DNA of 5,846 nt from Sphingomonadales bacterium (GCA_018067055.1 JAGPVK010000346.1:1-5846), one strand, 5' to 3'; counted from the first letter of the stretch, positions 1 through 4,923 are shown. Numbers and translations: made by a program. The notes: generated from the letters alone by a model not told the origin.

Positions 1-368
1 GGTCACGCTATTGGGACCGGATCAAGAATCCAAGAACGGTGCTTGATCTGCTATCCGGAAAAATTGATTTCGGAAAGCTGCTCAAGGGATTGAAACAGGC
101 CTCCCGGTCGGAAGAAAATAGCGCGCTTTCCTTGCGGTTGCGCGATGCGCTTGCGGGACTGGGTCAAGAAACCAATATCTTGCTGGCAAAGCGTGACACC
201 ACCGCCCGCGCTTTTCTCGCTGCGTGGAACAGCGCAGATTTCGAACCGGTGCGAAAAAAGGCCAGTATCACCATAGAAAATCTCGACAGTGCATCGCACA
301 GCTTTGCCGATATCCCCGCCAGAAACTGGCTTACCGGGAAAATATTGGAATCGCTGCGGCAGGCCTGA
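1..368 (+). CDS. alpha/beta-hydrolase-like protein, C-terminal part (resembles exosortase A system-associated hydrolase 1)
   Basis: The reading frame is already open at the left edge (first full codon at 3, beginning SRYWDRIKNP), so the GTG at 39 is probably internal and the gene starts outside the window. The visible 121 residues look like the end of an alpha/beta-fold serine hydrolase. A hydrophobic strand ending NILLAKRD (about residues 58-65) stands where the acid-bearing loop usually lies. A late SHSF (His about residue 99) stands where the catalytic histidine lies, followed by a final amphipathic helix. The basic RYWDRI...LLSGKIDF stretch and the RDTTARAFLAAW segment are like those I know from the small hydrolases encoded with exosortase A/PEP-CTERM systems. 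That assignment is from memory. The nucleophile elbow (GxSxG) is not in the window, so activity cannot be judged. A generic alpha/beta hydrolase is the alternative. Confidence 0.6.
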   Translation, partial: SRYWDRIKNPRTVLDLLSGKIDFGKLLKGLKQASRSEENSALSLRLRDALAGLGQETNILLAKRDTTARAFLAAWNSADFEPVRKKASITIENLDSASHSFADIPARNWLTGKILESLRQA

Positions 369-1334
369 TTATTCGGCCGCCATCAATTCAAATTCCTGTT
401 CCGCCAGAAAGCGCTCGGCATCAAGCGCCGCCATGCAGCCGGTGCCAGCCGCGGTCACCGCCTGACGATAGACATGATCCATGACATCGCCGCAGGCAAA
501 CAATCCCGGGATTTTGGTTTTCGGCGTGCCCGGCTCGACCTGGATATAGCCGCCGTCGATCAGATCGAGATGGCCCTTGAATATCTCTGTTGCCGGTGCA
601 TGACCGATGGCAACAAAGGCACCGTCAACGGGCAAATGGCTTGTGTCGCCCGTCTCCGTGTCGACCAAATCCAGCCCGACCAGTCCAAGCGGCTCACCGC
701 CGCCGACAAAGCGTTCCACATTCTTGTTCCACAACACGGAGATTTTGGGATTGGCGAAAAGCCGGTCCTGCAGGATTTTCTCCGCGCGCAAACTGTCACG
801 CCGGTGGATCAGGGTCACGTCATCGCTATGGTTGGTCATATAGAGCGCTTCTTCCACCGCGGTATTGCCGCCGCCGATCACGGCGACTTTCTTGCCGCGA
901 TAGAAAAACCCGTCGCAGGTCGCGCAAGCCGAAACGCCTTTCCCTGACAATTCCTCTTCGCCCGGAAGACCGAGCCATTTCGCCTGTGCCCCGGTGGCGA
1001 TGATCAGTGTGTCGCCTTCGTAGATATCGCCGCCATCGCCGGTCATCCGGAAGGGACGCTTGGAAAAATCGACATCGACAATCGTGTCAAAGATGGTCCG
1101 CGTACCGACTTTCTCGGCCTGCGCCTGCATCTCTTCCATCAGCCATGGCCCCTGGATGACATCGCGGAATCCGGGGTAATTTTCAACGTCGGTGGTTATG
1201 GTCAACTGACCACCTGGTTGCAGCCCCTGCACCACGATCGGTTCCATACCCGCGCGAGCGCCATAGATTGCGGCCGACAGTCCAGCCGGTCCCGAGCCCA
1301 GAATGAGCATTTTCGTGCGATGCGTTTCGGCCAT
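369..1334 (-). CDS. trxB: thioredoxin-disulfide reductase (NADPH, FAD)
   Basis: This 321-residue protein is full length for bacterial low-molecular-weight TrxB. The enzyme passes electrons from NADPH through FAD and a redox disulfide to thioredoxin in the cytoplasm. Visible in order: the N-terminal FAD dinucleotide-binding GSGPAG (residues 13-18), PGGQL (40-44), the strand ending ATGA (113-116), the redox-active CATC (137-140) followed by DG, the NADPH-binding GGGNTA (154-159), the 2'-phosphate-binding HRRDSLR (177-183), and the C-terminal FAD site GDVMD (282-286) with RQAVTAAGTG (290-299). All catalytic residues are present. The ATG is supported by AGGA seven bases upstream. Its stop codon is directly adjacent to the stop of the opposing hydrolase gene, so no terminator fits between them. 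The N-terminus (MAETHRTKM) and the overall sequence read like sphingomonad TrxB. Confidence 0.97.
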   Translation of the reverse strand: MAETHRTKMLILGSGPAGLSAAIYGARAGMEPIVVQGLQPGGQLTITTDVENYPGFRDVIQGPWLMEEMQAQAEKVGTRTIFDTIVDVDFSKRPFRMTGDGGDIYEGDTLIIATGAQAKWLGLPGEEELSGKGVSACATCDGFFYRGKKVAVIGGGNTAVEEALYMTNHSDDVTLIHRRDSLRAEKILQDRLFANPKISVLWNKNVERFVGGGEPLGLVGLDLVDTETGDTSHLPVDGAFVAIGHAPATEIFKGHLDLIDGGYIQVEPGTPKTKIPGLFACGDVMDHVYRQAVTAAGTGCMAALDAERFLAEQEFELMAAE

Positions 1335-1341
1335 AGTCCGT

Positions 1342-1345
1342 TCCT
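1342..1345 (-). promoter_or_regulatory. ribosome binding site of trxB
   Basis: On the minus strand AGGA lies seven bases before the trxB ATG, a normal Shine-Dalgarno distance. It supports the start at 1334. Confidence 0.65.
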
Positions 1346-1358
1346 GATGATGATTCTC

Positions 1359-1375
1359 TCCCTAGCAAATAGGGA
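1359..1375 (-). promoter_or_regulatory. CCTA/TAGG dyad upstream of trxB (copy 1 of 3)
   Basis: TCCCTA and TAGGGA form a perfect 6-bp inverted repeat around GCAAA (plus-strand reading), ending about 24 bases before the trxB ATG on the minus strand. It could be an operator or a 5'-UTR hairpin. A weak promoter-like pair on the minus strand, TTGCCT (1390-1395) and CTATTT (1367-1372) with 17 bp between, would overlap it. The -10 match is poor, so the promoter itself is only a guess. The core CCTAGCAAATAGG recurs nearly unchanged at 4815-4826 and as a variant at 2801-2814, each time upstream of a leftward gene. Confidence 0.45.
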
Positions 1376-1526
1376 TGGCCAACGCTGGTAGGCAAGAGCT
1401 AACACTTCCCGGGCAGGCGAAGAATAGTTTTGGCCGGTGATAGCGGCTATTGCCCTGCCCCAATGTCGAGGCATATTTTGAGCAAGATATTGCCGTTACT
1501 GAGACAAGCCCTACATCCAAAAACAG

Positions 1527-2756
1527 TCAAGCCTTGATCGCATATTTCGACTGACCAGCCCCGCGGCACATTTGTTTGGAAACACGCGTCTCCTCACCGT
1601 CGATAATCGCCACGTCGGTAATGGTGAGGCATTTGCGGCCGTTTGGCTCGGTGTTCAGCGCGGTGATGGTTGAAGACCCTGACACATCGCCGCGGGTCGG
1701 GCTTTGCCAGTTTGCAACCGCTCCGACTTCTTCCTTTTCGACACCGGCGAGAGTCGCCTCAGCTGCTTTTTCCTGTTCATCCTCACTCAATTTGCAGGCA
1801 ATTTCGCCGACAAGCAACGCGCCGGCGGCACCGGCGATCAAGGTGCCGACCTTGTCCAGTCCGGCCACCGATCCGAGCACGCCGCCAAAAACACCGCCGA
1901 GAAGACGACCGCGCCCGCGCGATTTCTTGCAGCCTTTGTCGCCGCCAGACTTGCTTCCCTCTGCACTTTTCTTCTGCTTGGCCGGTTTGCTACTGGTCTG
2001 TTCCACATAGGTAAAACCGTAGTTTTCCGGCACGGGATATCCGCCGCAACCGGTATTGTAACAATAGCGATCACTCAGATAGTCGCGATCCGCCTGGTAG
2101 AGTTCCACCGCGGCCCGATAGACCGCCATATTTTTACCGTCGGGGTCGGAATTCGCATGTTCCTGCATCATTTCCTTGTAGAATCGGTCTCGGCTCGCGG
2201 CAGAATATTCCATTCTCCCCGCCACTTTCTCGGTGTAAATCCGGGAAAGCTCATCCTGATATTCGTTCATTCGCTTGCGATATTCAGTCAGCACGCCACT
2301 ATAATAAGTGTCCAGCCGGGTCGTACATTCATTGATGTTCTTCGCCTTGTCGAGCGGATCGGGAAGATGCAGATGATCCTCCCGGCAGTCCGGATAATCC
2401 CCCTGCAGCAGCACCGGCATCGTGGGTAGCTCCGGCAAGGGCGGTTCTGTCTGCACAGGCGGCACATAAGCCTTGTCTTCCAATGACTGTACCGCCGGTG
2501 CTTCCGGATCGGCTGCGCCATCCGGATCTTCTGTTTGCGCTTGCTGGGTCAGGCCTTGCAAAAGCCCGAAACCGAGCAAACCCTCTTTCCGGGGAACGGA
2601 CGGATCAAAATAGCAATCGGTGCAATCGGCATCTGCATTCAACAGGATGGCGACATTGGCTTCCAGCGGGCTGGGGGATATGAACAGTGCGCCGATCGCC
2701 AATGCCCCTATCGATCCCGCGGCCGTCACGGCAAGCGCTGCTTGAACCTTGCTCAC
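1527..2756 (-). CDS. membrane-anchored or secreted glycine-zipper protein with 17-kDa surface-antigen-like C-terminus
   Basis: The function is unknown. I choose the GTG at 2754-2756 (409 residues) because AGGAGGA sits four bases upstream. The in-frame TTG at 2786 would put that SD inside the gene. Visible regions are: a hydrophobic N-terminal segment (about residues 7-27) that is either a signal peptide (possible cleavage after PSPLEA) or a membrane anchor, without a lipobox; a proline-rich stretch (about 98-114); a charged, Tyr-rich helical region (about 145-230); and a Lys/Arg/Gly-rich linker (about 254-284). These are followed by a glycine zipper (LLGGVFGGVLGSVAG and the following Gly/Ala helix, about 285-318). 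The C-terminus resembles the 17-kDa surface antigen / RT0821-Lpp0805 type, with W350 and cysteines 376 and 397 where that family has its conserved W...C...CR pattern. Ten cysteines in total suggest disulfides outside the cytoplasm. It is more than twice the length of the usual 17-kDa antigens. It lies 192 bp upstream of trxB and reads the same way, with no clear terminator between. Confidence 0.8.
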   Translation of the reverse strand: MSKVQAALAVTAAGSIGALAIGALFISPSPLEANVAILLNADADCTDCYFDPSVPRKEGLLGFGLLQGLTQQAQTEDPDGAADPEAPAVQSLEDKAYVPPVQTEPPLPELPTMPVLLQGDYPDCREDHLHLPDPLDKAKNINECTTRLDTYYSGVLTEYRKRMNEYQDELSRIYTEKVAGRMEYSAASRDRFYKEMMQEHANSDPDGKNMAVYRAAVELYQADRDYLSDRYCYNTGCGGYPVPENYGFTYVEQTSSKPAKQKKSAEGSKSGGDKGCKKSRGRGRLLGGVFGGVLGSVAGLDKVGTLIAGAAGALLVGEIACKLSEDEQEKAAEATLAGVEKEEVGAVANWQSPTRGDVSGSSTITALNTEPNGRKCLTITDVAIIDGEETRVSKQMCRGAGQSKYAIKA

Positions 2757-2760
2757 ATAT

Positions 2761-2767
2761 TCCTCCT
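2761..2767 (-). promoter_or_regulatory. strong Shine-Dalgarno deciding the GTG start
   Basis: AGGAGGA on the minus strand is followed by ATAT and then GTG at 2756. It is a near-perfect anti-16S match at ideal spacing, and it falls inside any version of the gene begun at the upstream TTG (2786) or GTG (2774). This is why the shorter protein is annotated. Confidence 0.85.
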
Positions 2768-2800
2768 GTTTCACGCCCCTGATCAACCGAGAGTCCCTGC

Positions 2801-2814
2801 CCTAGCCAATTAGG
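2801..2814 (-). promoter_or_regulatory. CCTA/TAGG dyad upstream of the glycine-zipper gene (copy 2 of 3)
   Basis: CCTA-GCCAAT-TAGG (plus-strand reading) lies 44 bases before the GTG start of the leftward gene. On the minus strand it reads CCTAATTGGCTAGG and is followed by GCAGGGACTC. The trxB copy reads CCTATTTGCTAGG followed by GAGAGAATC, so the similarity extends past the dyad. The function is unknown: operator, promoter-associated element or 5'-UTR structure. Confidence 0.45.
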
Positions 2815-2816
2815 CC

Positions 2817-2840
2817 AGCCGAATCCAATTTTCTTCGGCT
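2817..2840. terminator. 7-bp hairpin without T-tract, possible bidirectional terminator or operator
   Basis: AGCCGAA (2817-2823) and TTCGGCT (2834-2840) are perfectly complementary around a 10-base loop. It stands directly upstream of the copy-2 dyad and downstream, on the minus strand, of the doubtful small ORF at 2896-3054. Neither side has a run of T, so a Rho-independent terminator is only one reading; an operator is another. Confidence 0.3.
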
Positions 2841-2895
2841 TGGGTCGCTCTCTGTTCCAGATTGCCCCGTCCGATATGTTTCTGACCCTAAGCCG

Positions 2896-3054
2896 TCAAA
2901 AATTGATCAAACATTGTCGTTTTGCGTTGTGCTGCCCACCCGCACCTATGCCACCAAAATCGAATAGTGCATCAAAAAATATTACGACGCCCTTATCGGC
3001 AAGCAGGAAGCCTGCTGTGATCAGCAGCACGCAAGCGATCAAAATTCTGTACAT
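2896..3054 (-). CDS. possible small single-pass membrane protein (52 aa)
   Basis: I do not recognise this protein. From ATG 3054 it begins MYRILIACVLLITAGFLLAD, a clean hydrophobic helix of about 17 residues with a basic N-terminus. It continues with a second hydrophobic/aromatic patch (GVVIFFDALFDFGG) and a short polar tail rich in Gly and basic residues. That shape is typical of real small membrane proteins and unlikely from a shadow frame. Against it, there is no Shine-Dalgarno before this ATG or before the in-frame ATGs at 3069 and 3108, and the stretch has lower GC than its neighbours. It could be a remnant of a larger gene. If real, its transcript would run toward the hairpin at 2817-2840. 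Confidence 0.35.
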   Translation of the reverse strand: MYRILIACVLLITAGFLLADKGVVIFFDALFDFGGIGAGGQHNAKRQCLINF

Positions 3055-3110
3055 CGGGCTGCACGCCATATCGCGCGGAAAAGCGGCTGGGCAAAATTGA
3101 GGAACCATAT

Positions 3111-3416
3111 ATGGTGATGACAGCAGTGCCGAGTGATCCTGCGAAAACCGTCCTCGTCCGCGATTGCAATCGCGATTGGGAAAACACTGCAAAACCCCAG
3201 AACAAGCAAAGCTGTAACGATTTTACCGTCACAGATTCGAACGTAATGCTGACAGCCATTGCGTTGGTAGCGGAGGAGGGACTCGACCCCCGACACATGG
3301 ATAAACAATCCATCGTTCAAAAACAGGTGTGGCTCAAACTCAAATCGCGCAACAGCGACCTCTATCAAGTCGAAGACTGCTGGCGCTATGTGAACGGCCT
3401 AAATATCATCCGCTGA
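3111..3416 (+). CDS. doubtful small hypothetical protein (101 aa)
   Basis: I do not recognise this protein. In its favour, GAGGA (3099-3103) stands seven bases before the ATG, and the last forty residues (ending LKSRNSDLYQVEDCWRYVNG...) have a protein-like mix with Trp, Tyr and Cys and fairly normal codons. Against it, the middle of the frame runs across the tRNA-like segment on the other strand (3265-3318), the first half has little character, and its last 18 bases overlap the 3' end of the symporter gene. No signal peptide or membrane helix is apparent. It could be a chance frame with a chance SD. Confidence 0.3.
   Translation: MVMTAVPSDPAKTVLVRDCNRDWENTAKPQNKQSCNDFTVTDSNVMLTAIALVAEEGLDPRHMDKQSIVQKQVWLKLKSRNSDLYQVEDCWRYVNGLNIIR
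3159..3174. repeat. perfect 16-bp palindrome
   Basis: CGCGATTGCAATCGCG reads the same on both strands without a spacer. It is followed by ATTGG, so CGCGATT occurs twice in direct orientation, 12 bp apart. It lies inside the doubtful plus-strand ORF and away from any confident promoter. It may be an operator, a remnant site or chance. Confidence 0.5.
3265..3318 (-). pseudogene. tRNA-like 3' fragment (positions ~22-76 with CCA), possible tRNA remnant or attachment-site scar
   Basis: Read on the minus strand from 3318 the segment follows tRNA order. GAAC fits a D-stem 3' half, then G26, then a 5-bp anticodon stem ATGGA/TCCAT around a 7-base loop TTGTTTA with T33 and a formal GTT (Asn) anticodon. 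A 5-base variable loop GTGTC follows, then a T-stem GGGGG/CCCTC (one G-T) around TCGAGT, then CTCCGCT, discriminator A and CCA. Defects: the T-loop is one T short (six bases), position 37 is T rather than a purine, and the sequence further 5' offers neither an AGCGGAG acceptor half nor a normal D-loop. It therefore cannot fold as a complete tRNA. The T-arm/acceptor end also resembles alphaproteobacterial tRNA-Trp 3' ends. Partial tRNA 3' ends are typical of att scars, but no integrase is present here. Confidence 0.45.
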
Positions 3417-4637
3417 TCGATATTCTTCCACATCGATTTCTCCAGCCATACGGCCGACGGCAACCGCCACCGTGGCGTCGCCTGTAACGTTGGTCATGGT
3501 CCGCATCATGTCCAGCAGATGATTAATCCCTGCAACGAAAGCTATTGTTTCTAGCGGCACGCCAATTGACGAAAGCACAAGACTCATCATTACAAGCCCT
3601 GATCCTGGTACGCCTGCCGCGCCGATCGCGCCAAGGGTCGATGTGAGCGCGATTAATACATAGGAAATCCAGGTAAGCTCGATACCATAAGCTTGCGCGC
3701 CAAACAGCGCGATCACACCCAAGTACATCGCGGTGCCATTCATGTTTATGGTGGCCCCCAATGCCACGGTAAAACTGGCTATGGAGTTTGACACCCCAAG
3801 GTTCCGTTCCACGCAACGCAGCGTCACCGGTAATGCCGCATTGGATGAAGCGGTGGAAAAGGCTATTGCCTGTGCATCAATAATGCCGCGATAGAAATCC
3901 ACCACGGAAAGCCGAGCAACGAAACGGATGATTAGCGGATAAACGATCACTAGAATGACGCCGCAGCCAAGATAATTTAGCATCACCAGCTTGCCCAGTG
4001 GCAGTAGCGCTTCAAAGCCAAATGTGCCGGCAACCCAGGCGATCAGCGCAAAGACACCGAACGGCGTCAGTTCCATCACGATCATCGTCATTTTCTGCAT
4101 GACCGCAGAACCGGCATCCATCGCTCTTGCGAGAGGAGCGCCCTCGCTGCCAGTCGCAAGGATGGAAATGCCAAAAAGCACTGCAAAGACAATGACCGGA
4201 AGGATACTGCCTTGCGCCATTGCCATGACCGGATTGTCGGGCACGAGATTGACGATCATATCGATGACCGACTGATCAGGCGGAACGGGAATTTCGCTGC
4301 CCTCAGGCAGGCTGATGATCAAGCCTGCACCGGGCTGGACCAGCTGCGCCAGGGTCATGCCCAGCGTGACGGAGATGGCGGCGGTGAACAGAAACAGTCC
4401 GATCGCTTTTCCGCCCACCGAGCCCAGCTTGCCGATATCGCCGATCGCGGTGATACCCGATACAAGCGAGAAGAAAATCAGAGGAACGACCAGCATCTTG
4501 ATTGACCGGATGAAAAGATCCCCGATCCACTTGATCGACTGGGCATTATCGCCCAGCAAAACACCTGCAAAAACGCCCAGAATCAAAGCCAGAACGACGC
4601 GCTTCCACAGAGCGGTGGTGAACCAATATTTTATCAT
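3399..4637 (-). CDS. dicarboxylate/amino acid:cation symporter (DAACS, GltP/DctA-like)
   Basis: This 412-residue inner-membrane secondary transporter belongs to the glutamate/dicarboxylate family and is of normal length. It should import C4-dicarboxylates or acidic amino acids with Na+ or H+. The ATG at 4637 is chosen because MIKYWFTTALWKRV is the usual family N-terminus; extension to the TTG at 4724 adds 29 atypical residues. Visible elements: early membrane helices, the serine-rich hairpin HP1 STASSNAALP (261-270), the TM7 signature NMNGTAMY (298-305), the HP2 tip GAAGVPGSGL (339-348), and TM8 DMMRTMTNVTGD (376-387). By family alignment, D376, R379, N383 and D387 match GltPh D394, R397, N401 and D405. 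The arginine points toward acidic amino acids, but substrate is not settled. TM7 has NMNGT instead of the usual NMDGT. There is no close SD; GGAG is 13 bases away. The start overlaps a leader ORF by ATGA, and a LysR gene is divergent. Confidence 0.95.
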   Translation of the reverse strand: MIKYWFTTALWKRVVLALILGVFAGVLLGDNAQSIKWIGDLFIRSIKMLVVPLIFFSLVSGITAIGDIGKLGSVGGKAIGLFLFTAAISVTLGMTLAQLVQPGAGLIISLPEGSEIPVPPDQSVIDMIVNLVPDNPVMAMAQGSILPVIVFAVLFGISILATGSEGAPLARAMDAGSAVMQKMTMIVMELTPFGVFALIAWVAGTFGFEALLPLGKLVMLNYLGCGVILVIVYPLIIRFVARLSVVDFYRGIIDAQAIAFSTASSNAALPVTLRCVERNLGVSNSIASFTVALGATINMNGTAMYLGVIALFGAQAYGIELTWISYVLIALTSTLGAIGAAGVPGSGLVMMSLVLSSIGVPLETIAFVAGINHLLDMMRTMTNVTGDATVAVAVGRMAGEIDVEEYRSADDI

Positions 4638-4708
4638 ATCGAACTTTGGTCTCCGTAAAGTTGATCCAGCGTAGCAGTAGTCAAATTTGAGACCAGAGCC
4701 TTTTCCAT
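4634..4708 (-). CDS. candidate 24-codon leader ORF overlapping the symporter start
   Basis: On the minus strand an ATG at 4708 opens a 24-codon frame (begins MEKALVSNLTTATLDQ) whose TGA overlaps the symporter ATG as ATGA, the usual arrangement for translational coupling. The symporter lacks a Shine-Dalgarno at normal distance, which such coupling would explain. Within the leader, TGGTCTC (plus 4689-4695) and GAGACCA (plus 4647-4653, as read on the minus strand) are perfectly complementary. The second arm contains most of the only SD-like GGAG. Translation of the leader could open this stem. The leader's own SD is weak, so the ORF may be coincidental. Confidence 0.35.
   Translation of the reverse strand: MEKALVSNLTTATLDQLYGDQSSI
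4647..4695 (-). promoter_or_regulatory. 7-bp inverted repeat able to mask the SD-like sequence of the symporter
   Basis: TGGTCTC and GAGACCA flank 35 bases in the symporter 5' region, with an additional TTGA/TCAA pairing possible inside. In the transcript the downstream arm covers GAG of the GGAG that is the nearest SD-like sequence to the ATG at 4637. An on/off structure controlled by leader translation is an inference; a long-looped weak stem with no role is possible. Confidence 0.3.
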
Positions 4709-4791
4709 GGCTCGCTATAACCAAAAGCTATATTGAGGCGAGATAAATTGATATCGGCGGGGTTTGGCGGAAAAGCCGGTGCGCAGATAGC

Positions 4792-4805
4792 CGTATACAC
4801 ATACG
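4792..4805. promoter_or_regulatory. dyad CGTAT-N4-ATACG in the lysR/symporter intergenic region
   Basis: Perfect 5-bp arms surround ACAC. It lies in the 296-bp space between divergent genes, where a LysR-type regulator would bind. It does not have the strict T-N11-A form. A weak minus-strand promoter-like pair, TTGCTA (4817-4822) and TGTATA (4794-4799) at 17 bp, would place this dyad over the -10. Binding by the neighbouring regulator is inference. Confidence 0.35.
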
Positions 4806-4814
4806 CGGGCATCG

Positions 4815-4826
4815 CCTAGCAATAGG
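4815..4826 (-). promoter_or_regulatory. CCTA/TAGG dyad in the lysR/symporter intergenic region (copy 3 of 3)
   Basis: CCTA-GCAA-TAGG differs from the trxB core (CCTA-GCAAA-TAGG) only by one A in the centre and has the same orientation relative to the leftward gene. It lies 177 bases before the symporter ATG and 106 before the leader ATG. Its centre is 22 bp, two helical turns, from the centre of the neighbouring CGTAT/ATACG dyad. Confidence 0.45.
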
Positions 4827-4868
4827 TCAGGATAACCGAATTATGAGACCAACCATGGCCGCCAGTCG

Positions 4869-4898
4869 TTGCCAATCCCTTCCCATTCGCTTCAGGAT
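4869..4898 (+). promoter_or_regulatory. weak candidate promoter of the LysR gene
   Basis: TTGCCA (4869-4874) matches five of six -35 bases. CAGGAT (4893-4898), after 18 bp, matches only three of six -10 bases. The distance to the ATG at 4934 is suitable. This is a sequence-match guess only. Confidence 0.2.
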
Positions 4899-4923
4899 TC
4901 TTTCATCGCCCCTTCACTGTCAT

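Larger units (their letters stand above)
2841..3398. other. gene-poor, lower-GC stretch between the glycine-zipper gene and the symporter gene
   Basis: Apart from two doubtful small ORFs (2896-3054 minus, 3111-3416 plus), I see no clear gene. By hand count GC is 56/120 over 2881-3000 and 27/60 over 3301-3360, against 68/120 in part of trxB. It contains a 16-bp palindrome (3159-3174) and a tRNA-like 3' segment (3265-3318). No terminal inverted repeats, transposase or integrase are visible. The mixture suggests decayed or acquired DNA, but this is inference. Confidence 0.45.

Noticed and set aside
474..1003. Several long open frames opposite trxB
   Set aside because: Shadows of the strongly coding trxB frame, without SD or recognisable domains.
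1704..2429. 241-codon plus-strand frame opposite the glycine-zipper gene
   Set aside because: The minus-strand gene has a strong SD, signal-type N-terminus and recognisable C-terminal domain; this frame has none of these.
2840..3100. Plus-strand 86-codon frame
   Set aside because: No SD, and its composition is what the complement of the hydrophobic minus-strand frame would give.
3265..3341. A complete functional tRNA-Asn gene
   Set aside because: The 5' side would need a 17-base D-loop and does not offer an acceptor half complementary to CTCCGCT; the T-loop is one base short.
3039..3368. Minus-strand frame with a signal-peptide-like stretch (KIVTALLVLGFCSVFPIAIA)
   Set aside because: No start codon with SD precedes the hydrophobic stretch, it overlaps the tRNA-like segment and palindrome, and the rest is His/Cys/Trp-rich without protein character. 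At most a decayed remnant.
4638..4724. N-terminal extension of the symporter to the TTG at 4724
   Set aside because: The added 29 residues are unlike the family, there is no SD, and the normal family N-terminus begins at ATG 4637.
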